DNA of 64,000 bases from Rhea pennata (taxonomy: Eukaryota; Chordata; Aves; Rheiformes; Rheidae), in contig NC_084687.1 of assembly GCF_028389875.1 (NCBI RefSeq), forward strand, positions 7,042,157 through 7,106,156. The letters are read 5' to 3'. Below, one piece after another: positions 13,143-26,000 of the stretch (position 1 is its first letter; every line of letters starts with the position of its first letter). Position numbers and translations under genes: made by a program. The notes under the pieces are model-generated. The model made no database searches. It was given only the letters and a program-made list of their open reading frames with translations, and was not told where the DNA came from.

Positions 13143-13494
13143 TGTATTTAGTGCTGGTTTGGTTCATCCTGCTATCCGCAGACATTTCACTGGGCATGAC
13201 TGACCCTGCCTGTCTCTTGGAGTCTTTCACAGCAAGCAATTGGACGAGGGAGAAGCAGGGCTTGGGTCTTGCCGACAGACACGTCGGTAGCCTTACCCCT
13301 GCCTCAGTGGGAGATGTGCAACCTGACCTCATGTGATTTATTTCCGGATCGACAGCTTGTGAGGTCTCTGGCTTCACACTGCTCTGAAAACAATTTCTGT
13401 ATCCTGTTACTAGGCCGTTCAGATACAGTCTAGTAAGATTTCAGAATCCTCTTTGCCTATATAGTCTTCTGATTATATGCTAAACATAAGGAGA

Positions 13495-13890
13495 GATGAA
13501 GGCAATGGGGTTTATTTAGTTTGAAGAGAAAAATGTTAAGCTGAGGGGGATCTAATTGCTGTCTTCAGCTATCTAACCGGGGTCGTGATCATCAAATCGG
13601 ATTTGCATAGAGAAAAAACAAGAGGCAATGATCGTAAATTGCAGCAAGGGAAATTCCAATTAAATACAAGGAAAAAATCCTTCTGTGATTAAGCACTGGA
13701 ATAGGCTGCCCAGGAAGTCTGGAGTCTGTGACCTTGGAGATATTCAGGAATTTAATACCTTTCCCCCTTAACTGGGCAAGGTCTGGGCTGACCTGGTCTG
13801 ACTTTGAAGCCAGTCCTGTTTGGAGCAGGGGGTTGTGGTATAGACCTTCAGAAATCCATTCTAATAAATTACCCTGTGATTCTTCTAGGT
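13495..13890 (+). mobile_element. CR1 LINE 3' fragment, old and diverged
   Basis: The segment follows the order of the CR1 3' end. First come 'attgctgtcttcagctatct' and a piece like 'acaagaggcaatg'. Then come 'agcactggaataggctgccc' and a 'ttggagatattcagg' block. The end is a 'cctgtttggagcaggggg' segment with a degraded terminal 'ccattct' and 'tgtgattctt' tail. CR1 is the dominant non-LTR retrotransposon of birds and other sauropsids. This copy is 5'-truncated with many substitutions and small indels, and it has no intact reverse transcriptase frame. It sits in the sense orientation in the first intron of RAP1A. Confidence 0.85.
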
Positions 13891-16800
13891 TAAATGTCAC
13901 TGTTGTGACAACACAATTTAAACTGGCTTAAAATTGTCAAGAAACTGCAGTTCCTGACTACATCTGACTTATGGCAGTATCTTTCTGTCAGTCTTGTGCT
14001 GTGAATGTAGTAGAGCCAAGGCAGCATCTATTTGCTTTCCGTGGTACATCTAGAAAGCATGTGATTTGTAGCTTGTTCTCGATGGTAGATAAATGAGTGC
14101 GTGTTTGCTGTCTGCCTTCAGTGACAACAGACTGTTACTTGTAAGGAAGAACCTGCTCTTATGGGAATTTATATCATGCTGCCTTTCTGCTGTGGCAAAT
14201 GTAGGGTCTTCACTGCTTGTTTTTCAGCAGAGTTTGCTTGCTCAGGTGGAAATTTTTAGCGATACCACCTGTGAGTTGATTTTGCATGTTTGCTGGATGA
14301 ATAAAATCTTCCAGAGAGATACGGCTAGTTATTAGAGCCAGTGCTTTCCTGTGACAGTGATAATTTTCTTAAGTATTGCCTACTTTCTGATCTCCTAGTT
14401 TCTGAAGTGAGGGGAGTGCAAGAAGCAGCTGCACAGACACTAGTGGCAGTGGAGCATCATATAGGACAGACCATAACTCCCCAGCTGTTGGTAACAGATA
14501 CTCACGCTCGAGGGCTTTATTCTGAGCTCCACTTACTAATGCCATTTCGCTGCTGGGTTCAGTATGAAACAAGTTTTGACCTCTAAAGCTGTAAATGGGA
14601 CAAATAGATTACTTACAGATCATTTCTCCTCTTGCAGGTACTACAATAATTAAGGTTGTCTCAGGTGTTCCTTTTAATGATACTAAAATGAAGAGGTGGT
14701 GGGGAGATGCGTTGTGTTCAAGGTGGAGCCATTGTCTAAGTATTAAATTCCTAATCAGAAATGGTATGTCTAAACTTAAATTGCATGCATCTTCTGTGAG
14801 AAGTTTGAGGTGTGGGAAGAAATGGGACATTAGAACATTCCTTGATTTTTTAAAAAAAATTTTTTTTTGTTACTAATTATTTGTTTTTTAAGTTTGATAC
14901 TTCCAGATTGTACTTGGAACATTGTAGTGGCAGATACATCTAGTTAAAGATGAACTATATAACTATTTGCTCTTTTTCCTGTTTCTATTGTAGTGGTCCG
15001 TAGTACACGTCAATGTGTTCTCTTCTCACTGTGTCAGCTAATTGTAGCAGGCAGAGTGCATCTGCATAAATCTGAATGTGGCCACATGAAGACAGTGTTT
15101 TGATGTATGTTGCTCTTCCATGCTGCAAGTGGTCCAGCAGGTATTGCGTACTGGATCTTGGGAAATACCTGCTATACCTGAACAGTCACCTCCTCAATGC
15201 ATTTGTAGTGGCTTAACATGAACCTCAGTGAAAGCTCAGATTTAATTTTGTTTCTTAACTGAGAAATCCAGATGCTGACAAAAGCAGACCTTAGTGAGTA
15301 ATTTGGAAAGCTATTTTAAAATGATTTTTTAATGAACAAAGCCCCTTATTTGGGGGGAGAACCTGACCTTCCACAGGGCTTTTATAACAAGGGAGAAACA
15401 GGTAATGTAGGGTAAACAGTGAAAACAGAAGATGAAGAGCTGCTTGCAGGCCATGACTGCAGATGCTTAACTTGGCTTTCTTCATCCCTCTTACTTTGTT
15501 TGACTGCAAATATAGGGAGCCAGGCAGTAGCAGTCCTGCTGAGCAGGTGGCCTGAGTCATTATGGTTTGTTTTTTATTTTGAATATTGATAAGATGGAAG
15601 ATGTTTAAGCCTGCCCGGGGTACTGAAACAAGTGGTCTGAATATGTTCACAGCAGTGGTTGTGTTATGGTTGAAACAGATCTTTATTAATTCAAGTGAGA
15701 CAGGAAAAAATACATGCTGCCCTAGTGCTTCATACACTCATGTAAGGAGTGGGATGAGCGCTTGTGTAATAGATAATTGTTGCTCTGTCAAATGTTACTG
15801 GGAGAGACTACTTTTTGGGAAGGCACTGGAACTACCAGTGCATAGTGGGTTTGCCAATCGGTTGCATTGCATAACTGCTGCTTGTTTGAGCGTTACAGAA
15901 AAAACAGACTAGTTGCATTCATTTTTGAGTGGCTAAAACTGCAAATTAAAGGTTTACTGGAATGTTTGGGTTTTTTGATGAAATCCTTCTTGGATCCAGA
16001 GATTTTGTGTTCTGGTGTGTCCTAATACTAAAAAAATTTGATTTTGTCATATTTAAATTACAATATTGCATATGAACTCATAGCTTTAAAATCTGCTCTT
16101 TAAAAGATCTGAGCATCCATAGCACTAACTGGCTTCAGTTGCAGTTGTGGGTGCTCAATGATTCCAGGAATAAGACCACTAATATTTATTTTCCAAGCAA
16201 TTAATCTATATAGAGTCATATTTGTCTAACATTTTTAACACATTAGTTTGAAATAGACCCTTACTATGGAAAGCAATGAATGTGTGGGAAGAGCAGTTAG
16301 ACTGGATGTATTGTTGCAGTGTCATTTTTTCTTATGTTGCTTTTTATGCAGAGTTCCTTTCGCTAATGTAAATAAACTTGAAGTTGTAGGGAGGGGCTAC
16401 ATAGAAAAGAGAACCTTTCATTTTAGACAATTGACATGGAGTAATATCTTTTTATATGCCACCTACCACATGGTAGTTCGAAGTAAATCATGGGTCACTG
16501 GGTAAGGTTATTTCTGGTGCAGTTCTTTCTTTGCCTAAGTAATCTATTTCAGCACATCTTGCTCTAGTCTGAGATGACGTGTTAGCATTTTGCTGAAACA
16601 ACCATTGCTGGTTACTAGTCCAGAAGAACAGAAAGCTTGATGAATTTATAAAATAAATACAGACGAATATAAAATAAACTTAGCCAACTATTACTTTCAC
16701 GTGCTTTGGGTTGTAACACTCACTGTAGTTGAAAGCAGCAATAAGAAAAATTCTAATTATTTTTCATGAGATATTCATGTATGTAAGGTTTTTAACTTGT

Positions 16801-17494
16801 CAAATCATTTACAATATTATTACAATCCTTAAGACTGTATGATTATATATCATTTTATGAATGTACTATATTGGCATATTGATCACTAGGATAGATTTCA
16901 AACTTAGAATAAAGCTTTTTCATGAACCTTGTAAAAATGATCTAGTAGGTGTTTTAGTGCTCCACAGCAGTGCCTTGAATGGTGTGCATGCTAAGAATGT
17001 ATGTCTTTTTCCTTTATTGTGTAATTTCAGTACTTTGTAGCCCAATTCTATTTTATGAACTCTTTACTCAAAAACCTCATCATAAACATAAAATCAAGTA
17101 CAGGTCAATTTAGTACTAAAACAAGTTTGAGCAATGCAATTCGTGGTGTTGCTGATCATGACGTTAGCAGATGTCAGGGACAACTAAGTAATGTATACTG
17201 AACTCAGAAACAAAGTTTTGTCGTCATTTTCCTGCCAAACTAGTGTGAACTGCAATTCTATGGACAGAAATAATTTTTTAAAAAAATCCTAAATATATTT
17301 TAAACCCAGGGACTGTAGTGCACATGGGTTTATATGGTTGGTTTTGCATTTGTGGAGTTAAAGGAAAAATGATTAAATGGGTTTTTAATTTTGAAAAAGT
17401 ATCCTAACTACAGTAGACAGTGCAGAAATAGCAGATAACAGCAATTAACATTCAAATGAAGTACGATATGTTCTACAGTCTTGATCAGAGTGCA

Positions 17495-17777
17495 AAACTG
17501 GCAGTCTCCAGACCATATCTCCAGCAGATTGCCAGTGGGCACAAAATGAAACACGGGAAGTTCCACCTGAGTATGAGGAAGAACTTCTTTACTGTGAGCG
17601 TGACAGCACTGGAACGGGTTAACCAGGGAAGTTGTGCAGTCTCCTTCTCTGGAGATATTCAAAACCTGCCTGGATGTGATCCTGTCTAACATGCTGTAGG
17701 TGACCCTGCTTGAGCAGGAGAGTTGGACTAGATGTCCAGAGGTCCCTTCAAAACTCAACCATTCTGTGATTCTGTGA
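17495..17777 (+). mobile_element. CR1 LINE 3' fragment with terminal octamer repeat
   Basis: This short CR1 tail contains 'gaggaagaacttctttactg', 'agcactggaacgggttaacc', 'ctggagatattcaaaacctg' and the hairpin-like 'cctgcttgagcagg'. It then has 'ttggactagatgtccagagg' and ends 'attctgtgattctgtgag', which is the tandem 3' octamer diagnostic of CR1. It is less decayed than the copy at 13.5 kb. It is 5'-truncated with no coding capacity left, and it lies in the sense direction in the first intron. This copy is the strongest single clue that the genome is sauropsid, probably avian. Confidence 0.93.
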
Positions 17778-19319
17778 GGTTCACATACTACTATGAGGGA
17801 GATTTTTTCTATTGTGTATGTTCATCATTTCAAAGACTAAAAATTTTAGTTTTTCATTCCTGTTTGAATGCTTTACCTTCTCTGTCCCCTTTAAATTACT
17901 CTCAGAAGTGTTGTTGTTGGAGATGATTTATCCAAGACCCTTCATGAGATGAAGAGGAAGGACTGGCTGATGCCAGTGATGATAATCTTGTTTATAGATT
18001 AGTTGTTAGAGGATGTGTCCTCCCTTTTTTCTGAGTTAAGCTTAGCATCTCTTCTTTTGAAAGCAGGAGTCCAACTGCCTATGTATATAACAGCTGTATA
18101 ATTGTCTATTTGGGCTGTAATCAAGGCTGACCTTTAAATTCTGTAATGGCTCATATAAAACTGGTTTAAACTATAGGAGCTGTTTCCTGTAAGGGTTAGT
18201 GTCACCTTTTATTATCTATGAAAGACATTTTAGGATGAACTGGCAAAGTTGTTTTGTCCTTTGAAGCCAGTTGGATTCAGAAGGATTTAAAAACTTCAGA
18301 GAATTCACTGTGCAGATGTAAATACCAATTTATAGAGCCTTCAGAAATTCAGAATTAGACCCTTCTGCCTTAACAGTATGATGCTCTTTGGAGTCTGTCA
18401 CAGAAGTTTTAAACTTTGAATGTTCCTTCAGTTAAAATGGTCATGTAGGAGAAAAATTCATTTTTGTTGTAAAACAAAAACTCAACTTTTTTTACCCACT
18501 ACCCTCTTTTTCCAGATTCCAGGGAGCAACATTAAAGAACTGAGCTAAAGGATTAGCTGAAGGATTTAGTATCATGTTAAATAACTTCATTTTGTTACAA
18601 GCAGTAATGAAACTGTTACATTTTCTGTGGATTAATTAGCTTACTGCTAATCAGCTTCCCATCAAGTTTCAAAAATTGCTATGGAAACATTTTAAGAGGT
18701 ATACTTCAATTTTATGGTATTAAAATATATCCATCGTTAACCTGACTTAGGTACTCATTACAAGGACACTCATCACAGAAAATATTTTATGTAAACTGTT
18801 AAACATGTTGTTAATAAGCAGCCATATGGTAAGTGGGACTTTTCATTTAAAAAGTAATGGCTAAAACAAGCATTTAATTAGTATTATTTGTATGCGAACA
18901 GTAGGTGTTTTGGTTGCTTATGGCTGACGTGCACACTAAACAAAAGTATTTTTAAGGCAGTGAAAATGTCCAGAGTGCATATGCAAACCTGACCTTTAGG
19001 TCAATCAACATCATCAGATTAAATGTATACACACAACCTGATTATTGTGGTTTTGCTGTTAAGAGTTATGGAGTTTTAATATTTTCTTGAATTTGTGTGT
19101 TAGTTTCCTAAAAAGCTGGACAGTGTTCTGTACTAATATAAGACATATTTTGAAGGCTTAATGTTAAGTCTTAGAATTATGAGTAGAAATATGTTTTCAA
19201 AGCAATTTCTCTGCATGTTTTACAAGAAGTTTAAAAAAAAAAAAAGATCTTAATAGAGAAGCACTATATTAGTCTATCAAAGACTTAATTTTGGAATACA
19301 AATATGGTCCCACCTCTTC

Positions 19320-19700
19320 TTGCCCCAGAGAGAGCTTTCTGGATGCAAGGCAGTTTTTCGCGGGATAGGGGAGGAAAGAACTGTTCTATGCTGCGTAGCA
19401 GAACTTTGTTGCGGCAGTAGCCCGTTCGGCACGGGGGGCGGCTACTGCACGTGTCGCTGTCAGCGCGGAAGGCTGGAAGTACTGCCCCAGCGACGTGCAG
19501 CGCGCTGGTGGCTGGTGCGCTGCCTTCCTGTTGCCTCCTCCGTATTTGTTTTTTGTTTGTGTGTTTTGTTCATCCTCTCAGTTAGGTATCTGAACTACAC
19601 AGTGCTCGTACCGGGGCGGTATCTGGGCATCCTGCAGCCTCGTGCGTTATCTTCCCATTGCCTTCAGGGGAGCGGCAAGAGAGGGCTTGTCGCAGCTCAC
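19320..19700. promoter_or_regulatory. CpG-rich patch inside intron 1 (possible regulatory element)
   Basis: A GC- and CpG-rich segment stands alone in AT-rich intron. It contains a perfect 9-bp inverted repeat (GCAGTAGCC at 19414-19422 and GGCTACTGC at 19440-19448). A CACGTG E-box overlaps at about 19448. A 128-codon open frame on the + strand runs through it, is rich in cysteine, and matches no family I recognise. It could be an enhancer, an alternative promoter or a non-coding RNA start. Evidence is compositional only. Confidence 0.35.
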
Positions 19701-20865
19701 CGCTGAGTCTGGAGACATGTATCAGTGTCACTGGTGATATGAAACTAGACTGGTTTAGTTTTTTGGTTGTTATATTTTAAACGAGCTCTGGAAACAGAAT
19801 AAGCCCTCTTACGCTGTTCCAGCTGCATGTGCATTATGATTCTTTTTTAGTGTAACATTTCTTTTTTGCTTAGTTCTTGTCAGTTTAAACTGTACTTTGT
19901 ACCATGTAGCACTTCTTTAAGAATTGGTATAAGGCAATTAAAATATTCCTCCCTAAGTTAGTTTCTCAAACACTTAAGATGCTATAGAGGTAAGTATATT
20001 GCACATCATTTTTGCTTTAATCTAAATGCATTTCGAAAATAATAGTGTGGTCAAGCAAGTATTGGGTAAAAAAAAGGAAAATGAACTTTGTCATTTGTGT
20101 TGGACACGGAAATCTGTCCCACAGTAAGACTTTCTAGAAAAATATTTTACTAAAACTAAATTCTGAAGTATTAAATAGTTCACTGGACTGAAGAAGAAGT
20201 TGTTTTCTTGATAAGAAAAATCTGTATATCTTTTTAACTTAGTACAAATTCATCATTTTGACTTCACAAAAAAAGTCCCAAATTTATATGGAATTAAACA
20301 CCTCAAAAAAATCTAAGCCCCAAACCTTGACTTGTGTACAGTCATTTAGACAGAAATCTTCCCTTGAGCATTTTGCTACTTTTTTGAATAGAAGGACAGG
20401 GATTTACCTGTGTCTGGTCATTATACTGCAGGAATAAAATAACTACTTAAAATGAAAGCTAGAATTGCAGTGACAATCTACCTACCTCATGTCACTTATT
20501 TACTCTAATTGTACAAACCAGGAAGAACACAGTTAAGAACGTTGCCAAGCTACTATCAGCATAACAAATTATTCTTACCAAGTATAATGTAGTTGGTGTT
20601 TTTGCTATGACTGAGCTTCCTAGATTCTGTCTGGAATTTAATCTTATATTTAAAAAGGTCAGACTATTTTTTTCCACTAAAGAATATGGAAAAAAAATTA
20701 ATATGGTTTTAAAATCGGCGGCAGGTTTTGAATGTAGGAGAGAACAGATGGGAGGAAGTCCCATAAACTGCTTCTGTATCTAATGTTCATGCCTTTTAAC
20801 ATTTATGTGTTTTGGTGATGAGAGAGGGTGTATGCGGGGAGATTTTTTCCTTTCTTCCTCCCTTC

Positions 20866-20886
20866 AAAAAAAAAAGGGGGGGGGGG
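20866..20886. repeat. A10-G11 homopurine run
   Basis: Ten A are followed directly by eleven G, and a pyrimidine-rich stretch lies just upstream (20842-20864). The segment could form triplex or G-rich structures and is prone to length change. Confidence 0.9.
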
Positions 20887-22474
20887 AAGCTGTCAAGAAC
20901 TCTATTGTATAAAACCCTCTGCTGAAAATTCTTAAGTAGCTCTAGATCAAAAGGAGAGAAGCAGCTGAATGCCCCTATGTTGTTGCTTGGGAGGACCTCT
21001 ATTGCGATGTTGTCTGTTACACATGAATTATTTGTGTAATTTGTTGTGATTCTGTTTCTACATTGTGCCTACGCAATACTTTGTATTGAGCTACTGTATG
21101 TATATAATTGAAAAGCTAGCTTCCCCTAAATCTGCAGAATTTAGGTGGGTGTCCTTCCTTCTGTTTGCAGTTCAGTGCTCATTAGTATTAAATTTGCAGC
21201 AGTGCTGCAGTCCGTTTGGAGAGGAGGCTGCCAATTACAGCAAGTGACGTGGTGTTTTGTTCTAATTTAGGGATGCAGTGTGTGTTGGTCTTTGAGTTTT
21301 GCTTCTGGCTTCCCTTGCGCTGTCTTTGTCTGTTTGGCACATGTCCCTAGCAACTTTCTGCAACTGCAGACCACTAGGACAAAAAATAAATTAGCTGTTT
21401 GAGCACGACAAGCTTTAGTTGCCCGAAGTACTTCTTGCCTGAAATACAGCAAAGCAATTTAAAATGGATAAGTAGACAGTCACTTTGATGGAAATAAACA
21501 TAATGATGTTAAACTACAAGTTCAGCATGAAGAAAAGGTTACAGATTGAGGTAGATCAGTCTCAATCTGCTTGTACATAAAAGCACTGTTTCAAAGTACA
21601 GAATAATTGTTATTTTCAAAAAAGTTTGTTCTTCAGACTTGTTTGTTTGTGTTGTGGTTAATCTGTTCAAAGCCCCAGTTCAGCAAAACATTGAAGTAAA
21701 AAAGGACTACTTGGTTGCTAGAGGACTTTACTCTTAGCTGAGGCTTTTATGACTTTGGCCTTGAATCAGTAATCTTTGCAATACAATTCACAGGATGTGA
21801 AATTATGCAGAAGCTAACGGGTTTTTTGGATGTGATTCAGAGGGAGCACACGATCAGTGCTTTAGTTTGAGTGGCTGTGGACAAGATTTGAAGGCTAGTC
21901 TCTTGCCTTCTCTAGCTAACCACTTCAAACGTAATAAAACCTCACAGCGGTGTAATTTTTCTCTTGCATTCAGAAAATGTTTGCTTATTTGGCATGTCAT
22001 TAGTTTATTCTTCGTGTATGCATCTGTCAGTGGGGTTTTTGTTTTTTTTTATCTTGTATTTCAGAAGCAAAATAATGTCTAGTCATTATCAATTAATGAA
22101 TTATGATTGCCTCTGATTTGGGCAAGATAAGTAATTAAAATGTTGCTGCCTTTAGTTGTATAAATTAACTTGTTGTGCAAAGTCATCTTTCAAAGTATTT
22201 TCCCACTTTGCTCACAGTGAAAATTCAGTTTCTAGCTACTTTGTTAACATGCTTTTTAGTGCTGTACTGGTTCAGAATTAGTCAAGTATCAAGCCTTATG
22301 ATAAAGAATTACAACTTATTTATGATCTGCTCATTGGCAGACTTAGGACCTCTGCTGAGGAGCACGTATGTTTCTGCATGCCACAAACACCCCTGTTTTC
22401 TTACACTGAAGTTACTAAAATGTAACTAGACTAACCTGGCAACTTAAATTCCTGGAACTAAAATGTTTGTTCCT

Positions 22475-22475
<1 letters not shown>

Positions 22476-22519
<44 letters not shown>
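22476..22519. repeat. Poly-T tract, 44 T
   Basis: An uninterrupted run of 44 T in intron 1 ends in TAAG. No target-site duplication or element body is evident, so its origin is unclear. Confidence 0.95.
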
Positions 22520-22522
<3 letters not shown>

Positions 22523-22969
22523 TAGAACAAAAGCTTAAACTAAAAGGAATTGAACACATACTACAGATGAGTAGCTCTATAGTGACTAGTCCCACAACAC
22601 AATTATGCATGTAGTTGATTATATGCTTGTTACATTGATTTTTGTTTGATATGATGTTAAAGGCAGTCAATAAAAATATTAATATTTTTCACTGTTCAAT
22701 TGAGAAACTGAGTGATTTCTGCCAAATATATAAAACAATTCTGCTACAATATGTATGATATATTAGTATAAAATTTTATTCAGATATCAAATACTGTAAT
22801 GATAATAAGCAATGAAAGTCAGACCATGAAAATTGCATGACTGGAAATTTGTCAAATTGCACTTGAAAAATCACACTGAAATCCTATTTTGTGTTTGTGT
22901 GGGGTATTTTTAAACTCACTTTTCTGGTGTTGGCTGCCTCAGGAAAGGTTGAGGAGCTTTTTTTGTGAG

Positions 22970-23040
22970 CCTTAAAGACAAGGAGATTGATAGCATTGGT
23001 TAAGTGACTTGGCAAGTGAGTCCATGGCAGTGATTTTCAT
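22970..23040 (-). repeat. MIR-like SINE remnant (reverse)
   Basis: 'ggttaagtgacttggcaagt' followed by 'gagtccatggcag' resembles the reverse complement of the MIR core ('ggttaagtgacttgcccaag' in the remembered consensus). It is short and uncertain. Confidence 0.3.
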
Positions 23041-26000
23041 TCTATTGAGTAAATTCTGTGCTAATTAATAGGGTAAGTCTATAACAAAGGTTTTCTCACT
23101 TGTTTTGGGGGAGCCACGCATTAATTAGTCCTGTGATCTGTAGACAAACACCCTCCCGTCCTGTGATCTGCCATCCTTCTTCCTAGCACGCTTCCGTAGC
23201 ACGCATGCAACAATTGCGTAATTGTTGACAGCTTGGGTTAATATTAGGGAAGTATTTAATGTACTTTCGACTTCATTGAGTAATTTAATATCTAAGAACA
23301 TGGTGTATAACAAATGCCTAATTAAGGAGCAGATAGTGAAAGGAAGTTTTCATTCAACACTACGTTGGAGCCAGGCATTAGAACCAACGCTGTGTGACCA
23401 GCCAACTTCCAAGGGACCACTAGTATTTTGTCTGCAGTTTGGCAACTGCAGGTCCTTGGTGAAGCCAGATAGTAGAGCCCAGGTCTCATCTCCAGTTTTG
23501 TCTACATTATCCTTCTTTCTGCTATTTGTTTTGTGTTGTGAATGGAATTTGTCAATTTTAGTGTGGTTTTTGATCATCACAAACCTTTCCACTGCAGAAG
23601 TGCTAGATTGATTTGAGTTTGAGAGCACGGTTGTGATTAATGAAGGAATTTTGGTGAAGAATTGAGCAATGTTTATTAGAAATGGGCGAGAGGACATTTT
23701 TGTGGTGTAGTTTATAGTAATTAAAAAAAATGACATGAAGAACACTTAAGTTCAAAATTAAATTGTTTTTAGTAGCCATGGTTCAGTATTTAACTGCTAA
23801 GGTAAAAATAGCCAAGACGTGATTGTAATATTCTAAGAATCTGCCCATCTCTCTTAGGGAAATAGAGAGTCATGACTGTTTCTGTAGTACAGAAAATTGG
23901 AAATAAGAGATGTTAAAGTTCAGGCAGTCATTTGTATGTTTTTTTTTTTTCTCTCCCTAATCAGTAAAATGCTGGCAACATATTTCCCCTTGAAAATGCT
24001 AAATATTTTAGTTTCCGTAATGTTTCTGGTTTGGTTTCCATATGAGAAAATCAGGCTACTAGAAAAAGGGAGGTGCAGATGATGAGCAAGCTAGTGTACA
24101 AAAGAAGATTATTATCTATTTTCTTCTCAAGCTTAGTAAATCTTGTTTGCTCTCCTTGCCTGTCTCCTTTTTCCTGATTTGTTTCTGACTAATAATGGAT
24201 GGACTCTTTCAAGTGAACAGTAAGAGAGCAAAATACTTAATAGAATAACAGTGCAAACTGTTACAGAAGCTCCATTCTGGGAGGCCATTTCATGTTTTCT
24301 CAAGGAACTGATGCTTATGCTTGTGTTTTTCTGTGTGTGCTTCTTCAATGCCTCACTTTTTTCTATTCCCTCACCCTCTTTTAATCTAGGACTGTATGTT
24401 GCAGTTCTTCAGTGAGAATGCAGTCTGCCTATCATCTGTCTTCAGTCCTGTAGCTGAGATTTTTGTCAACACTTTTACTAAAATTCCCTGTTTTCAGGTG
24501 TGTATGACTTGGATCTAAGCAAATGTTTGCAGCAAGAGCTGCATGAATGAACTCTACTTTGTTGTTGACTCACTTATAGTTGGAAAATATTTAAGAAGGA
24601 TTATGACAATTTAATTATCTGTTTTAAAAACACTGACTTCCACAGTTTCAAGGTGGTTCTTATTCATGGCACATGCTCATGCCTCTGGAGTTTTGGGTAC
24701 AGAGCTGCTAAAAAAATTTTTTTGAAAAAACGATTGGTTAAGTGTTCATTCAAACTTATGTTCTGTTTGAAGTTTCTTATACATGATCGCATATTTTTTG
24801 TTTATATCATACTTGGGTGTTCTTACTGTTCCTGTTTTATGTCTAGAAGTAAAGTAAATTGCTGGGACTAGATGTTAGCTCAGTGACAGAGTTGGAGTGG
24901 ACCTGCTTTGTATTCCAAAAGCACAGTATAGTGATGGGTGTTATTACGGTTTGAAATTTCCATGACCCTGATACTAAACAACAGATTGTGATACCGCAAG
25001 TATTATGACGATTTAAGGCATTTGGACAAGGAATCCGCAGGGTTGCTGGGGGGACTTTGCTTGCTTTGGACACTTCATTGCAAGGTGCTCTGGGAGCTCG
25101 TCCTGCTCTTGAGGGCCGGTGGGATACTGCATTCCTTGTCTCAGCACAACTCTATTCTCTCCCCTCTGCACATTTCTCTTTCATGGCTTGTAGATGCTCT
25201 TCGAGTAGTGTTGCGCACAGCGTCTCAGCTTGGCTCTGCTCCAGCGCTTCCCCGGGAGGGCAGACCTGAGAGTGCAGCCTGCTCCCAGTCCTTCCTCGCC
25301 TCCGCTGCGGAGCAGAGTGGCTCTGCAGGTAGTTCAGGTGACGGAAAGGATGTGGAGGCAGAGGCACAGCACGGGGGCATGGTGCAGGTTGAAGGAAGTA
25401 CTGAACAGGATGCCAGATGAGTTTCAGAGAGATTTGTGATAGTATCAGTGTTTGATACCTCTTGTTTCCTGCGTCTTTAGAATTGCCACGCTGTGCCATG
25501 GTTTTGGTACTTCTCTAGCCTTGCTGCAGGGCCTGCTTGCTGCACTGTTTGCAGTGCTGTTCAGTGTTACTTTAAGATCTACAGGCGTTGCATATTTCTT
25601 AGAAGAAAGGCATGCGCTAAGATTCTGTAAAATGGTTGTGCTTTGTAGGTGATGCAACAATCATTAAGTGTTTGTACCACAGCAGCGTTGATCCGCTCTG
25701 GGTGGTTAAGCTATGGTTTCTGCACTTTGAAATTAATCAGATAACAGACTGCATTTAAAGCAGTTCATCCGTTCCCATGCATGCTTTATAGTAGGATGTG
25801 TGCTGCATTTTCATCTCAAAATCCGTTGTAACGTTGAAATAACTTAGAAGGTTGACCTACATTTGTCTTTTGTAATTGATGCTGCTTGGGGTGCATTTCT
25901 GTGTTAGGGAGTAAAAGGCAAATCGTGGTGGACAAAACATGTAAAATATGTCCCTTAGTCTTGTAAATAAGACTAGTGAGAGAATTACAGCAGTCCATGT

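Noticed and set aside
22663..22690. 18-bp AT-only palindrome (AAAAATATTAATATTTTT)
   Set aside because: It is made only of A and T in a very AT-rich stretch, so it is much less surprising than the mixed-composition palindrome at 27718.
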